Source: Albifimbria verrucaria (taxonomy: Eukaryota; Ascomycota; Sordariomycetes; Hypocreales; Stachybotryaceae). Taken from it: a stretch of 64,000 bases of DNA. The stretch's first letter is position 1, and each line of letters starts with the position of its first letter. The translations under genes and the position numbers were made by a program. Shown in pieces: positions 9,853 to 22,285 of the stretch. The stretch is taken from the NCBI GenBank assembly GCA_020081605.1, contig JAHREC010000019.1:930001-994000 (forward strand), given 5' to 3'. Below the pieces are notes generated by a model, which was not told the origin of the DNA, ran no database searches, and worked only from the letters and a program-made list of their open reading frames with translations.

Positions 9853-12548
9853 CTATTGCCGCAGCTCCTCGCTCGCATCCTCGTCCCTATCCGGAAGGTG
9901 TTCTGACTCCATCTCGCGCCACTCCCGCTCGATCTCCAGCCTGTGTAACATGTCAGCATTTTGGACTATTGCGATGAATTGCCGAGTGGCATAGAAAAAG
10001 ACTCACGCTGGAACCTTAACAAGCTCAATCTTCAGCTCCCGACAAAAACTGAGGAATCGTCGTATCGTCCGTTTGCGTTTAAACGCCGCCATCACGTCTC
10101 CCCTAGGCTGTCCATCTTTTCTGGCCACCACGACGTTCCTATCCTTGCGCATCACCATCTTAATGAGCAATGCTTCCACATTCCACTCAATCTCGGCAAT
10201 TTCCTCAAGGAGTATATTAAAGTTGATAGGCTCCTTCAGCGTACCCCACTGCACTGGGTCGATTTCCGTCAGCACTTGGTGCTCAAAACGCCGTTTGCCC
10301 TGCTGCCATGTCCAGTATTGTGTGACGTTGGTCGAGCTCGTGTACAGTCTTGTTTTGACTTGATAGAGGCGCCAATCCGTTGGCATCAAAGGTGAGTCGC
10401 ACAAAGAGTCGGTGTCGGAGTGGTCGGTCGTATGGAATTCGTCATGGATGGGTGCGTCGATTGGGGAGGTGCTTTGGGCGCTTTTGGAGGTGTGTGCTGA
10501 ACGGCGATTCGGGGGCAATGTCGCATATGTGACTTGTGGTGAACCTTCTATCGAGGGTGTGTCTCGCGGAGTTCCGGTCTGCGAGTGCGTGCTCTTCCGC
10601 TTCTTGGGTAGCGCTCGGGGGTGCTAGCAACACTACCCAGACTCTGTCGCGGATGTTTTCCACCGGATGGACGTCCGATGTTCTTGAATCCACGCTTGGC
10701 GCGCAGCGCTGAGAGCTTTCGTCGTGGTAAAAGTCATGCATGATCTTTGCGTAGTTGAAGTCGGGCCCTTTTTCGACAATGAGCTCATGCAACCGGTGCC
10801 GTAGCCATTCCACAGGCTTGATTTTGAGATTGAACTTGGAAAGCTCAAATAGCGTCTCCGATAATCTGAAGAGTGTATCATAAGATGTGATACCACCCTT
10901 GCCAGATTGTGTATAGCGTTTGCTGAGCAGCTGGTAAGGACTGATTTCCCCTCGTCGAGAAATTCCAAGATACGGTAGCCTCGATTGACCTGTCGTCCTG
11001 TCTGGTACTTGGCAGAGCCCTTCTTCTCGCCCTTGGACTCATCATCGAGGACAGCCTGGTTCTTTGCTTTCCAAATTTGGAGAGCTGGTTCGATGATTGA
11101 CCTCACGTTGGGCCACGAAGGGTCCCAATAAGGGTGACTCTCGTCAATCTTCACGAGAGGCACGCCCTGGACGCAGTCTGGGTATGTGTAGACTGTACCA
11201 TCGTCTCTGAGAACAAGATTCTCACGTGTTATTTCCTCAAAGGAAGCGTCGTTAGGCTGTGGCGATGCCTCCGTGGAGATAACCGTTGGCGTTGGGGCGT
11301 CGTGTGATGGAGGTCTGCTTCGACCGTTGGCAGGCGTAAAGCCGCCGGATGGGGGTAGTCTCTCGGTTCGGCGGGTGTGGGAAGCTGTTCTGGCTCTTGC
11401 GTCTCTCGCATAGTCAGTTTGTCGCTGCCTGTCATTTGGCTCGTAGGCTCCGACTCGATGGTCGGTTCCAGGTCCAATCCGGCAGCCTTGGCTAATGCAG
11501 CCTCTGCGGCCATCTTTCTGCGCATGCGCATGTCATCTTCCTCGCGGGTTGCCTGCTCAGCGGCACCGTTTAGATCTTCTGGGTGATCAGCATCTCCAAT
11601 CTTCCTGCCGCGCGAAGGAATGACATCCATTGCCTCGCCCGATGCACCATGACAACCCTGCCGATTCCACTCGCAGTTGCCGCATTTCGAGAAGAGGTCG
11701 CCGCCAAGGATTATACAGTCATCGAAGGCACCCTGATTCTTGTCACACGAGACACACCGCTTGGACTGGATGAACCCGGTAGCCTGGATCATGCATGACA
11801 GCCACTTGACGCCCTTGGCCTCTGTCCTTTCGTAGATGTTGGCGAGATGGTCGAGGTTAAACTTGCGGCCACGGCGAATCTTGACCGGCCGCTGGACAGG
11901 CACATTCTGGATGGCTTCCACCCACTGGTTCCAGGGCTGAATCCTCTCGACAGGTCCAATAACACGGCCATCGGCGTCTACGACGTTGACGAGGACGTCG
12001 GCCGGGGATGGAGTCCTTCCATTTCCGTTTACGGCAGTGCGTGCGGCGTGGTTCGTATCTTGACTAGTAATCGGCTGGCCTGTTCGGACCACCCCTGCAT
12101 GGGTGCGGCGTCTTGGGGAGGGCTTCGTCAAAGTCTCCAGGCGCCCCATTGCTCTCAGCTGGGGATCCTCACCGCGCATATTCCGAAAATATTCGGTCAT
12201 AGCCTTTCTGACCTGTTCCCGCTTGGCCAGCCTTTGTTGCTGGTGTTCCCGGTAATCCAGCTCATGGGTGTTGAGTGTGTTGGCCTTGTCGTCGCGCTCC
12301 TGGGCTGTTCGTGATAGCTCGGCCTCAACCTGAGCGAGCTGCTTGGCCAGACTCTTCTGGGTCTCGGCCAGTTGGCTGCACTGTCCATTGAGGCGTGCAA
12401 CCTCAACCTTGATCTCCAAGGTGGTTTGGTGGTGTTTCTTTTCGGCGTCGTCTTGTTCCTCCCGCCATTGACGCTTCATCTCGTCCCAGAAATTGCGTTC
12501 AGTCTCCTGCCAGACAAGCCGCTGCTCATCTGCCGGTAGTGCCTCCAT
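9853..12548 (-). CDS. DUF3716 zinc-ribbon-like protein with N-terminal coiled coil
   Basis: About 875 residues from the ATG at 12548. Residues 1-125 are a charged coiled coil (ETQKSLAKQLAQVEAEL). At about 265-305 lies the DUF3716 signature, four cysteines spaced as CVSCDKNQGAFDDC and CGNCEWNRQGC. A basic disordered region and a C-terminal conserved part follow (DFYHD, KRGFKNIGRPSG, GTLKEPINFN). The last intron is 9941-10006 (GTGAGT...TTACACAG), after which 28 codons end at 9853. The frame is interrupted near GGG 11373-11375, about 10955, TTT 10717-10719 and GGGGG 10617-10621; adding one base at each reconnects the protein. The family is common in filamentous fungi and has no known function. 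The Cys pattern suggests zinc binding. Confidence 0.78.
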
Positions 12549-13071
12549 GTTGGGCAGACGAAGAGCAGTTGGCCTAGAGCTGGCGAGGGACGGGCTGGCT
12601 TGTTAGGAAGGTCCTCGACTCTTGGGATGGGTATGATGCGGAGATGAGACGAGATGAGATGAGAGAACAGGTTAGGGTTTATAGTGGTAACCAGAGAGAA
12701 CGTATATGATCCGGCTGGGTGAATGAGTCCTTGTGGCTTGATGGTTCTGCAAGGACCCGGATTAAACCGTATGACGCTTTTTCATCCGAGTATAGAGATT
12801 AGGTGCATGCGAGGAGGAGCGCCACACATTCTCCCTGGGACGATAAAAGAAGAAAAGAAAAAGGAAGAAAAAGAAAGATGAGGAGTGGTGACAGCCTCAG
12901 AGGATGTGCGTAGAAAGGGAGAAAATATAACAGAGCAGGTGGACACTGTCTCGATTCCAAGTTTCGACTTGTCTCCTAGTACCGGGTCTATTATCATATG
13001 GGCGGCCGCTGCACAAAATGGTTGGTAAGAGTTTTGCACTGGTTCCCAGTGGGAAACACCCAGCGCACGTC

Positions 13072-13130
13072 AGGTAAGGTAAGATAGGTAAGGTATGGTA
13101 TGGTTTGGTATGGTGGTGGTATGGTATGGC
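13072..13130. repeat. Imperfect GGTAA/GGTAT pentanucleotide array
   Basis: Runs of GGTAAGGTAAG pass into GGTATGGTATGG and GGTTTGGTATGG. The unit is five bases with single-base variants. The TTACC unit recurs at 13490-13522 on the same strand orientation. Confidence 0.75.
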
Positions 13131-13489
13131 AGCGAGATGACACGCCCCCACAGGGATATGGAGCCGGTGTAAAGCAGGGATGTGTGGAAACCGAGATCTG
13201 ATGGTGAGTGTCAACGATTGGGTCGATGCAGGCCTGAAGGCGCCGAGGGTGAGGTGATGGGGCAGGGAGTGCCGAGGATGATCAGCAGTAGCCGTGTATG
13301 CGTTGTGTTTTGGGGAGAAATAGGAGAAGAGGAGAGGGACGAAAGAAGGAAAGGAAGAAGAAGAAGAGGAAGAGGGAAAAAAGAGTTTTGGTTCGAAAGG
13401 AGAAGATAGAAGCTTTTTGGCTTTTTGAGAAACAGGTAAAATGCGATAGCGTGCTGTGTTGTCTGAGAAGGCAAGGCAATGCAATATGA

Positions 13490-13522
13490 GGTAAGGCAAG
13501 GTAAGGTAAGGTAAGGTAAGGC
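13490..13522. repeat. (GGTAA)n pentanucleotide array
   Basis: About six tandem copies of GGTAA with one GGCAA variant, preceded by more diverged AAGGCAATGCAAT sequence. Confidence 0.8.
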
Positions 13523-14432
13523 CTAGATGGAATGGGTATACGGTACCTCGCAGATGGCCACAGCTGCTGATGCGCTGAGTACCACTTTTTGTGGCTCTCG
13601 AATAATTTCCTTTATGGTCCAAAACCCAACCTTCTTTGACACGTTAGCCCAAGCCCCTACCTAGGCGATGACGAGGACCAGGACGAAAAAGGCTAAGTAG
13701 AGGAGAGGAGGAGGAGAAGGACAGAAGCGAGGGAAGAGACGAAGAAATAGAGCCAGGAGAAAGACAGAGGCCAACCCACAGTGTCGGTTGGTTGCGCGCA
13801 GGAGTCGCAAGGCCATGAGCGAGCGTGCACGTCCAACCATGCAGCCGGCGCTGGCTCCGAAGTCGACAAACAAGAGCGCTTTTTCTTGTTATTCCACCGT
13901 GGACAAAAAAAGAAAGACCATAGAAGGGGCGAGAAAGAAGACAGAAGGAAGGGAGCAAGGCTCAGGTTCGGAACGACATGCCGGGACACAACAGTCAGAA
14001 AACAAACTCAGACAGCACTCGATTCCACATGAATCAGGTTAAAAGACTCGAGCATTCGGTCTATGCCTAGCAGAGACGTCGCGTTGGTTCACGTCGACAT
14101 GGAAAGACACACAATAGAAACATGTGCCCCAACCAGGACAATAGACACGGAACAGGCTAAGGCATGTGTGTGACTGACTAGGAATTACATGGTGGGGGTG
14201 CGTATACGACGGCAAAAACCGACCAAAAAGAGAGAAAAGCAAAAAGAAATTAAAAAATACAACGACAAAAATTAATAGTAATAATAACAATAATACTTAC
14301 ATCCAGGCATTGAATCAGAGTCGGTGAAAAAATGAGATAAAGCAAGGAGAAACAAGATCCTCGAGAACCCATCATCAGCCTGGACCATACCTGAGCCTCC
14401 CTCTGGAAGCCTGGCTTGATTGCCTGGCATTA

Positions 14433-14455
14433 CCTTACATTACATTACATTACAG
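14433..14455. repeat. (TTACA)n pentanucleotide array
   Basis: Four to five copies of TTACA, the first preceded by TTACC. This is close to the complement of the arrays at 13.1 and 13.5 kb. Confidence 0.75.
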
Positions 14456-15630
14456 CACATATCGCCTGCCTCCTTACTTGCCTTGCCTTGCTCCCTTGCC
14501 TTAGTAGCGCAGAGATATAGCAGCCAAGGCATGGCGAAATTATGTCACACGTACAGAGTAGATTGCCTACCTATCTTAGCCGTCCGAACCTTTTGCCTAA
14601 GAAAGACCTTCGCCGAACCCGTCCCAAGTACCGAGTACTTTGCATTATCATTCCAGCTGTTTGGCTCTGCGGTCCCCATTTTTACAGCCACGCTTGTCCT
14701 CACTAAGGGTGAACCCAGCTGGGGTGGCAGAGCGAAGGGAAGGGAGGGGCGTCCAGCTGCCCACGCACATGCACGCCCCTCTTGGAGCCAATGACACTAT
14801 TGCTCCCTGCTAAGAGCTAGGAGCGTAACTATTCCCCTAGGACACGAGGAGAGCGAAAGTGAGAGAAAAAACACATGTTGCCAGAGGCGGTCGGCTCGGG
14901 CATTGATGGGGGCGTACAGCACATGACGAGCAGTGGCTTTCAATTGGGGGATTTTTGCTTTTCTGGCCAAACGCGTCGCTCCTTGGCATGCTGTTGGTTT
15001 TCCCAACTAAACCTGAACCTGCCTGCCTATATGCATTAGAGCCACATACATATGACAGACAACTCCATGGGCCCTATCCTTACCACGCATTTTTCCTTTT
15101 TATCTCGCTTCCCCATCCAGCTGCGCAGGACGGTCCAGAAGCCCACGCTGCCCCCACGCCCCCATTACAACCACGTCTCGCACGCCCCAGCTCACTTGTC
15201 TGTCGTCAAATAGTCCTCATTCACTCCCTTTACCCATCACTGTTAGCCATTACCGCACAATGAGCAAATACTGTGCCACGAAAAACACCAATGCGAAACA
15301 CTCTTCCGACTAAGAAAAACCACTTTGCCCAGCTCCATACCAATTAGCTCCCGTATAGCGTATACATCAAAAACAAAACAATAGCCTAGCCAGGGACTGG
15401 TGAGGACAAAAAAAAAAAAACAGACCATTAAAAAAAAAAGTGCGCGTCCTATCGCCTAGTAGGACCGAGCCAGCCCGGCATAGCTCCAGTACGAGCGAGT
15501 AATTACCCTTCTCAGACAATAAAGTCATAATTACCGTTCCTGGACCAATCCAGAATGATAAGAAATAGTCGAAAGCGCGCACCAACACTGCGTTACACCA
15601 CTCATGCATAACAAAGTGCAACAAGAGCTA

Positions 15631-15656
15631 GGATCAGGATCAGGATCAGGATCAGG
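15631..15656. repeat. (GGATCA)n hexanucleotide microsatellite
   Basis: Just over four perfect copies of GGATCA. Confidence 0.8.
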
Positions 15657-17208
15657 CCCTCGTGCGCTTAGCACCGTACCGTGCCTACTTACTCCTCGCC
15701 GTCATGCCAATCCCCAACCCCAATCCCAGAAACCACCCCTCGACTTGCGTGCTTTTGCCTCTCCGTCTATTCTGGCCGCCTTTGAGGAAACTAGACGATC
15801 ACGCCAAGTCTCAGAAATTTCCACAATCCCCTCCTCTCGTCTCCTCTCGTCTCCTCTCCTCGGTTATTCATCCGCCTAACGGATAATGCCGCCACGACAC
15901 GAGATTAGATTGTGTCCGTGTTGTCCTTATTATTGCTGCCTCAGCCGGCCCAATCCGGTCCCAGTCTGACGGGCTCCCGTTACTCGCTTCTTCATATATT
16001 CATATTGCCCTTCACTATTTTTCCGGCCCTTACTTTCGTCACATTCCGAATTTCCTCGGCCCCGGCCAGCAAAAGAGTAAGCCACCCTACCCTATCTGCT
16101 TCAAGCCAGACAAGCTAGGTTGCAGGTGCCACGCTGAGTGGGGCCCTTTGATTCACGCAGATCCTCGATTCACCTTCACATCTCAGGTTTATCCGGATGC
16201 ATCCCTTTCGTTCGCAACGTGAGCCTTGGCCAGTTTGGATCCAGCAAGACACGGCACTTTCCGTATCTATACCTTCGCTTCGCACCAACAGCTCAGATCC
16301 CTTCGGTTTTATTAGTCGATGTGGCCCGTCCTTGGTTCCACATCCCAACCCATGACCAACTCATACACCGTTGTCCTATCCTGGTTTTTCCTGCCAGTTC
16401 CGTCCTATACGCGCGCATACAAATTCCACAAGACGCAATCCTGTGCCGCTCCACCCCATCACTGTGCATCAGGCGGCTGGCTCGATACTATGCAAATCGT
16501 GCCCTGCCCGTTGTCCCTCTGTAACCCCAAACTGCAAGCTTCAACTTTTGCATCTCGCCCGCTCCCCTCACTCTTCGGTCTCATGCCGTGTTACCAACGT
16601 AGTCAGACCATTCATCATACCTGACACGCCCAGGCCCCGGCGCATGCAACGCACCAGGAATTCGTCACCAACAAGCCCAGCCAACAAGCGCCCCCGTATC
16701 CCGTATCCGTCCATCTCCCTCGCTGCCACCTACCTCTGGCCTCAGCGCACACCGGATCCGAGTCACGCTTGGTCCGGAGCCAACCAGACCCCTCCTATAT
16801 ACGTAACGCTCGCCGCACTGCGCTGGCACACGAAACTCAACACGGCCTGCCCAATTAACGTTATCTTGGGATTGACACAAACTAAGCTATGTAAGTATGC
16901 TGTTCGCTACTCCCCACTTATTAATACACCTCTAGTACTTATTATACCCGCCCACCAGGACATGCGTCTGCCGTCAGAGCTCTGTCCAACATTATACCCC
17001 GTGTCGGGAATCCCGAAGTCCTTCAAAACAACGCCATGCCATGACCAAACTTCCCAAAATCGTGTAGGGTGAAAGAACGGGTTCCGAGTCGTGCAATTCA
17101 CGCTGTCGTCCCCCAAAAATGCTGAAAGTCGCTTCCACAGCTTCAAGAGTTAACAAGAGACTCGTAAGATATGCAGTTCATTCTTGCACAGGCTTTTCCC
17201 CATGCCTT

Positions 17209-18273
17209 TTAGTACTTGGTCGAGTACCGCGCCGTCGTTGGCGAGTAAGGCATGTCGTACGCACTGGTATGGCCAAGAGGGTCATCGGCGTACACAGTGG
17301 TTCGGCGCTCGTCCTCAGGCATCAGCTCCTTGACCTCCCAGTTATTCATCCTAGTGCCAACCGAGAATTCGAGATCCTCTTGAGTGATAGAATCCCAGTA
17401 CTGCCAAAACGTTAGCCAGATTTTCTAAGTGACTACTCAAGTGGAGACAGAAAAGACAAACCTTGTAAACCATCATGACTCCCAGGAGGTTGCAGAAAGT
17501 AGCAAAGAAAAGACCGTCCAGGTAGTGGCTCACAGCCTTGCAAATTTTGCTGCTGAACGCGTACAGGATGACCTGGCCGGCCACGAAGAAGAAAATACCA
17601 AAAGCAATGTCTCCCAGGGGCCAGCGGTCCTGCAACGTCCTGACAACCAGCAGGATCTGCATGGCAACGTAGATGAACAGCTGAATGGCGTTGAGCAGGT
17701 AAAGGACGACAAAAGACCGATAGTCTTGGTCGGGCTGAGGCCAGCCCAGCCCTTAAACGTAGCCAGCGAAACAAGAAAGGTGATGGCGAAGCCGACGAGC
17801 GAGCAGATTCGGAGCATCCATACGGACAGCGGCGTGCCATCTTCGTACAGCTGGAAACCGACGAAACCGTTGATAAGAAGACAGGTAATCAGGCCGCTCG
17901 TCAAACCATTCTGCACGCTGACAAAGTAAGGGTACGGATCACTGCCCGGCGGCACGACACCCGCATCGACGATAAGGGAGATGAATGTCAACAGCATGTA
18001 GCTGTAGAAGAAGGTCAAGATTTCCTTGCGGCCCACCGCGGTGAACTTGCTTCGGACGTGGAGGATCATGATAACGGTCATGACCAGCGCGCAAATGTGC
18101 ATGGCGCTCGCCGCGCCCTCGAAGATGACTGTGTTGGCAAGCTCGATGTTGCGGGCGTAGCACTCGGGCTCGATGCCCACGCGGCCAGTAGCCGCCATGA
18201 CGGGACCGACGGACGCGCAGAGAGGCAGCGGTGCCGTCTCGCAGACCGACGTGAACTCGCCGAAGCCCGACAT
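17209..18273 (-). CDS. CHS7: Chitin synthase export chaperone Chs7
   Basis: An ER membrane chaperone needed for exit of the class IV chitin synthase (Chs3 type) from the ER. The start MSGFGEFTSVCETAPLPLC is typical. Strongly conserved blocks follow: GIEPECYARNIELANT, LHVRSKFTAVGRKEI, VDAGVVPPGSDPYPYF, NGFVGFQLYEDGTPLSVWML, then NAIQLFIYVAMQ and RWPLGDIAFGIFFF, giving about seven membrane helices. A terminal intron at 17401-17461 leads to YWDSITQEDLEFSVGTRMNN and a cytosolic tail ending at 17209. Total length is about 334 residues, as expected. The frame slips at AAAA 17711-17714 (plus strand), where five A would restore IGLFVVLYLLNAI. Because the family is so conserved, this is the clearest demonstration of a consensus error in the window. 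Confidence 0.94.
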
Positions 18274-20080
18274 CGTTGCGGTGGAAGAGGAAATGCGATG
18301 GAGGCGGTAGGATATAAGGTACGTCGAGATAGAAATGCTGTGCGAATAAGGATGCAATATATCGATTCGGTGACACGACTGTTAGAACAAAAGCAGCCAA
18401 TGTCTCGGAAGAACCTCGTTCACGTCCGTGGGCCGTTTGTCCGTCAAGTCGTTAGGCAAGCCAGGGATGAACAATCCAGAAGCCAGTCGGCCGGAAGCTC
18501 GAGAAAGAGAAGACGTCGTTGATTCGGTTCCGTAATCCGTCCTGCGCAAGGATGTCGTCGAAACAGTGTCGAGAGGGAAAAGGACTCAGGGTGAAACGAT
18601 GGAAGAGGCGGCGAGGACCTGAGGCGGTTGGCGATATCAAGCGAATGTATCAGCAGGCAAAACGAGAGATCGAAAGAGCAAGCTTAGCCCGGCACCCCGC
18701 TTACAGCCGGTTTCGCGTTTGCTCGGTTGGGTGGTGTTGCGTGCAGCCCGGGGAGTTGATGGCTGGCTTCTGAGGCGGTTGCCGTGGAAAAGGGATGGGA
18801 TGTGCTGGGCTGGGCTGGCTGATTGGGGGTGGAGACACAGAAACCGGCTTTTGCAGAGGATTCGTCCAGCTTCCCTGCCGAGGATCAGCCGTGCCTTTTG
18901 CTCAGTAAGGGCTGGAGTACCGGTACAGCGCTTCGAGAATAGTGAAGTCTTCCCGCGCCGTAACGGCTGGTTTGATTGGTCCAAGAGTCATGTGGTCGAG
19001 CACAACATGTGCAACCGCAGCTCAGAGCCCCAGCAACCGGACTATCTAGTGTACCTGTACTTGTAATTTCCCAGCGTCTAGACCTCACATCCATCACAAT
19101 ATAATGCCATCTCATGAACCACAGTGAAACGAAACATGCATGCAGAAACCAGATCATCTACAGCAAGAACATCCAGTCGTAATGCCGTGGATCCCTTCAA
19201 TCATACGAAGCCAATCGTAATATCGGCATTGTCCAGCCGCCTCTCAAGTAGCGCTGCCTTTCGTATTGAATCCCTGTTTACAAGACCAGCATAACGAGTT
19301 AGCTCCTAGCTGGCTCCAACACCTTAAAATGCGAGTAGGCAAACGAAGTGAAGGACCCACGGCAAACACGAACTAGGCGGGTCCTTCGCCAAGGCGCTCT
19401 AATCCGGTGCGGTGGCTATTTGCTCAGCTCGCTTTCACAATAGGCTAACGTCAACCATCAATTATTATACGCATGTGAAGAAACAAGAAATTCGCTCGCT
19501 GGTAGTGGAATGGCCAGGTTTTGCCTGAGCCATTTGTATTCTCCATTCCGCTTATCGTCTACCTACGGTACCTAAATTGACCTCGGCTCGCCTCTGTGAG
19601 GCTGTCAGGTGCTGTCATCGCTGACCGAATCCTCTATCGAGATGTTTGTCCACACCCTGCCATCAACCTTCCATGCTAAACGAGTGAACTTGAGACTGGG
19701 GTGGCCGCATACTGTGCCGCCGTTTCCCTTCACATGCTGTACCCTGCCAATCCCTCAAAACCCACAAAACTCCTGCTAAAAATCACCTTGGCGCCCTGTC
19801 GTGGAATTCCGACAACGTCTCCCTGACCCAGATGGTGGGAGGGAAAATAAACGGGCTGAAATCAATGCCATGTAACCAAACGCCCCTATCCATGCATTGC
19901 AATGCGACCTGTCTACCGTAGGAGTAGAAAACAAAATATAAGAAAATGAATACACGAATCTTTGAACAAGGAATCCTCGAATGCTCTAGCCTCGGCCCCG
20001 GTCCAGATCCAATTTCAAAGCGTGTGGTGTGCCTGGCTCGGGCACGGCGGCCACATGGTCAGGAAGCAGTGTCGCCTCTC
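18274..20080. other. Intergenic: CHS7 promoter and cyclin 3' flank
   Basis: No supported gene. It contains the upstream region of CHS7 and the 3' region of the cyclin gene. Short frames are shadows or of random composition. Confidence 0.55.
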
Positions 20081-22285
20081 CTAAGGCGCAAAGTGACCCT
20101 GTGGCTGGCCTTGTGAAGGCAAAGGCATGTGCTGTGCTCGGTTATACATGACGAACTCGGGAACCACACCCGTTCGCAAATCATTGCGTCGCCCCAGAGG
20201 CTGGTAGTGCATCTGCGTGGGCGCCACCGGTACGGCAAGATGGTACTGATCGAGCGACGCTGACGGAGGCGGATACAACAGCGTGTTGACGTGCCTGATG
20301 GGCTTGTACGGACTGTTACGCTGCTGCAGGTAGACGCTCGGGGAGTTGGCCATAGGTGTGTGAGAGATGGGCGTGTGCACCGCCGAGCCGGGTCCAAAGT
20401 GCTCTGCCATGGGTGATGATCCAAATGCCGCCAGAGCAGGACTCTGATGCTTGTTGGGGTACCAAAGCCCAGCTGTGGATGAGCTGGGAGAGTGGCTGCT
20501 GGGTACGACGTTGCGGGTAGTTGAGGGCCAACGGAACCAGGCGGTGCGGCCTGTGGCACCAGCGGTGGTTGGTAGACTGTAGACATGGCCCGAACACCAG
20601 CCTGGAGGGAGGCAGCGACACCACGCCCTGGTTGGCAACGTTAAGCGGAGCTGGGTAGCCGTTGGGTGGAGCGTAGGATACTGGCTGGCTCGACGGCTGC
20701 TGGTTCGTGATTAGGGTCAGCTGGGGGTACTGGCAGCCTGGCTGGGTCTGTTGAACCGTTTGGCCGAGCAGTCATTGCTTGCGCAGGAATCTGGGCCAGT
20801 CTGGGTGGTGCCACTCGCTTCGCAGGATGCTCAAGAATATCGTCCTCCACGTTGCGCTTGCGTGAGACGGGGAATTCCATCGGTGGTTTCGCGGCCAGGG
20901 AGAAATGGCGTTGACCTGGTAGGCTGTCCAGTTCTGTGATTGGCTGGAGCTTGGCGAATAACCCGTCGCCCCTGAGGGAGTGATGGGAAGCAGATCGGAA
21001 GTCGATGGCATCGTGGCGCCGGTAGGTGATGGTATGGGTGTGTGGAAGCTTTTGTTGGTTGGCGACGTAACTCGGATTGGCGAGGCGGGAAGCCTGAGGG
21101 CTCGTTCGTAGTATTCGTGGAAATGTGCTAGCTTTACTAGCCATTCCTCCCATTCCGCCTCGGAGGCCAGGAGGTTGTACCGCATGTTACTCAGAAACTC
21201 TACCTCCATGACGTGGATCTCCTGCACGGCAAAGCATGACACCTCGGCCCAGGTCTTGTTGGTATATGTGTTGTCATCCAGAACTGTTTGCCATCAGCAT
21301 GTCTCCGTTTAGGCCAAGCCCAGCCAATGAGGTGAAATGAATGCTTACATTTGTTACCCAGCATCAAGGCGACTGTCAGTAATCGATACTCACTGCCAGC
21401 GCGGCCCTTGATTTGAGGTGTTGACATCTTCAGGCGGTAGATGAAAAGGAGAGCCAGAAGAATGACATTCTGCGTCACCTGTGTTGTTGATAGCACAGAA
21501 TAAACCCATTTGCGAAACTGCTCATAAGGCTTCGCCAAAGCGGGTAATCGTGGAATGGGGGCATTCGAAGGCCTTGACCGGATGCTCTCGGCCAGTTTCA
21601 GGTCATCGACGGTCTGGAACCAGAAAAGACAGGTCATCTGCAAAGTCATTGTGAGCAACCAGAATTTGGTATCTGTAAGAATGTGGCCTTACCTGAGCGG
21701 CGAACTCGGCCAGGTTGCCGCCATTGGGGCTGATGCATTTGGGTATTTGAAGGCTGTGGAAAACTAGCGAGTCGGAACCTCTCCGCGAGACAGTTCCACC
21801 TTTGGACGTAGGCGGTGCTACGGCCTCGGAAGAGGGAGTCGAAGGTCTCGTGTTATGGTTTGAGCCAGGAAAGGCTTGGGTAGGTATCGATACGGGTATG
21901 TTTCGTGCCTGGGTGGCTACCACAGGTTGAACTTGCTGAGGGTATGCCTGTTGTTGGGGCTGCGAATGGTGTTGTGGTTGCGCCTGACGGTAATTCTGCG
22001 ATGCTCGTGGTTCGTTCACCACAGCCCGAGGTCGAGACGCAGCTAGAGACTGGGAATAGCTGTGAAGCCCATGGCTACCGTAAGCGGCCATGGGAGGTTG
22101 GTAGGCGGTACTCATGTCGTCGACTGGCGGTGTCCTCAGCCCCGAGGCGATGGTGTCGTCGTATTGAGGCAGGGAAGCTTTGGTATCGAGGGGCCTGCTT
22201 GTGACAGGAGAACTCCTTGGCTGCCAGAGCAGGTCGACGGCGAGGGTGGGAATTGAGATGTCCAGGAGCTGATACCAACCGACAT
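20081..22285 (-). CDS. Pho80/Clg1-type cyclin (Pcl family)
   Basis: A cyclin predicted to partner a Pho85-type kinase in nutrient and morphogenesis control. A Gln/Pro-rich N-terminal third precedes the cyclin box, which starts FWFQTVDDLKLAESIR and runs through PYEQFRKWVYSVLSTTQ, VTQNVILLALLFIYRLK, GSEYRLLTVALMLGNKF and TYTNKTWAEVSCFAV to NMRYNLLASEAEWEEWL. Introns at 21638-21692 and 21284-21348 have exact GT/AG ends, the second joining GNK to FLDDN. The start at 22285 (MSVG) requires one extra G at 22275-22276 to reach the long open N-terminus containing LAVDLLWQP. Further breaks lie at AAA 20903-20905, about 20770, CCC 20589-20591 and TT 20451-20452. The tail is long, Pro/Ser/Gln-rich and disordered, ending GQPQGHFAP. 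Clg1-like cyclins have this same long tail. Confidence 0.86.

Larger units (their letters stand above)
12549..17208. other. Long intergenic region (about 4.7 kb) with simple repeats, no supported gene
   Basis: Upstream of the DUF3716 gene and downstream of CHS7. It holds strand-asymmetric purine/pyrimidine tracts (for example around 13320-13400 and 13680-13760), pentanucleotide arrays and AAT-rich DNA at 14270-14300. Open frames here, including 241 codons (-) at 12897-13622 and 233 codons (+) at 16371-17072, owe their length to low complexity and have no recognisable domain. Part may be a long transcribed leader of the DUF3716 gene. Confidence 0.5.

Noticed and set aside
12897..13622. 241-codon open frame on the minus strand
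   Set aside because: Low-complexity Ser/Leu/Pro/His sequence produced by purine/pyrimidine tracts and the TTACC arrays; no domain, no consistent start context.
13072..14455. Pentanucleotide arrays considered as a CRISPR-like or telomeric repeat
   Set aside because: Units are only five bases, without spacers, and differ from the TTAGGG telomere repeat; the organism is a eukaryote.
16371..17072. 233-codon plus-strand frame upstream of the CHS7 3' end
   Set aside because: It begins at a non-ATG codon, has Ser/Pro/Arg/Thr composition typical of random GC-moderate DNA, and overlaps competing frames.
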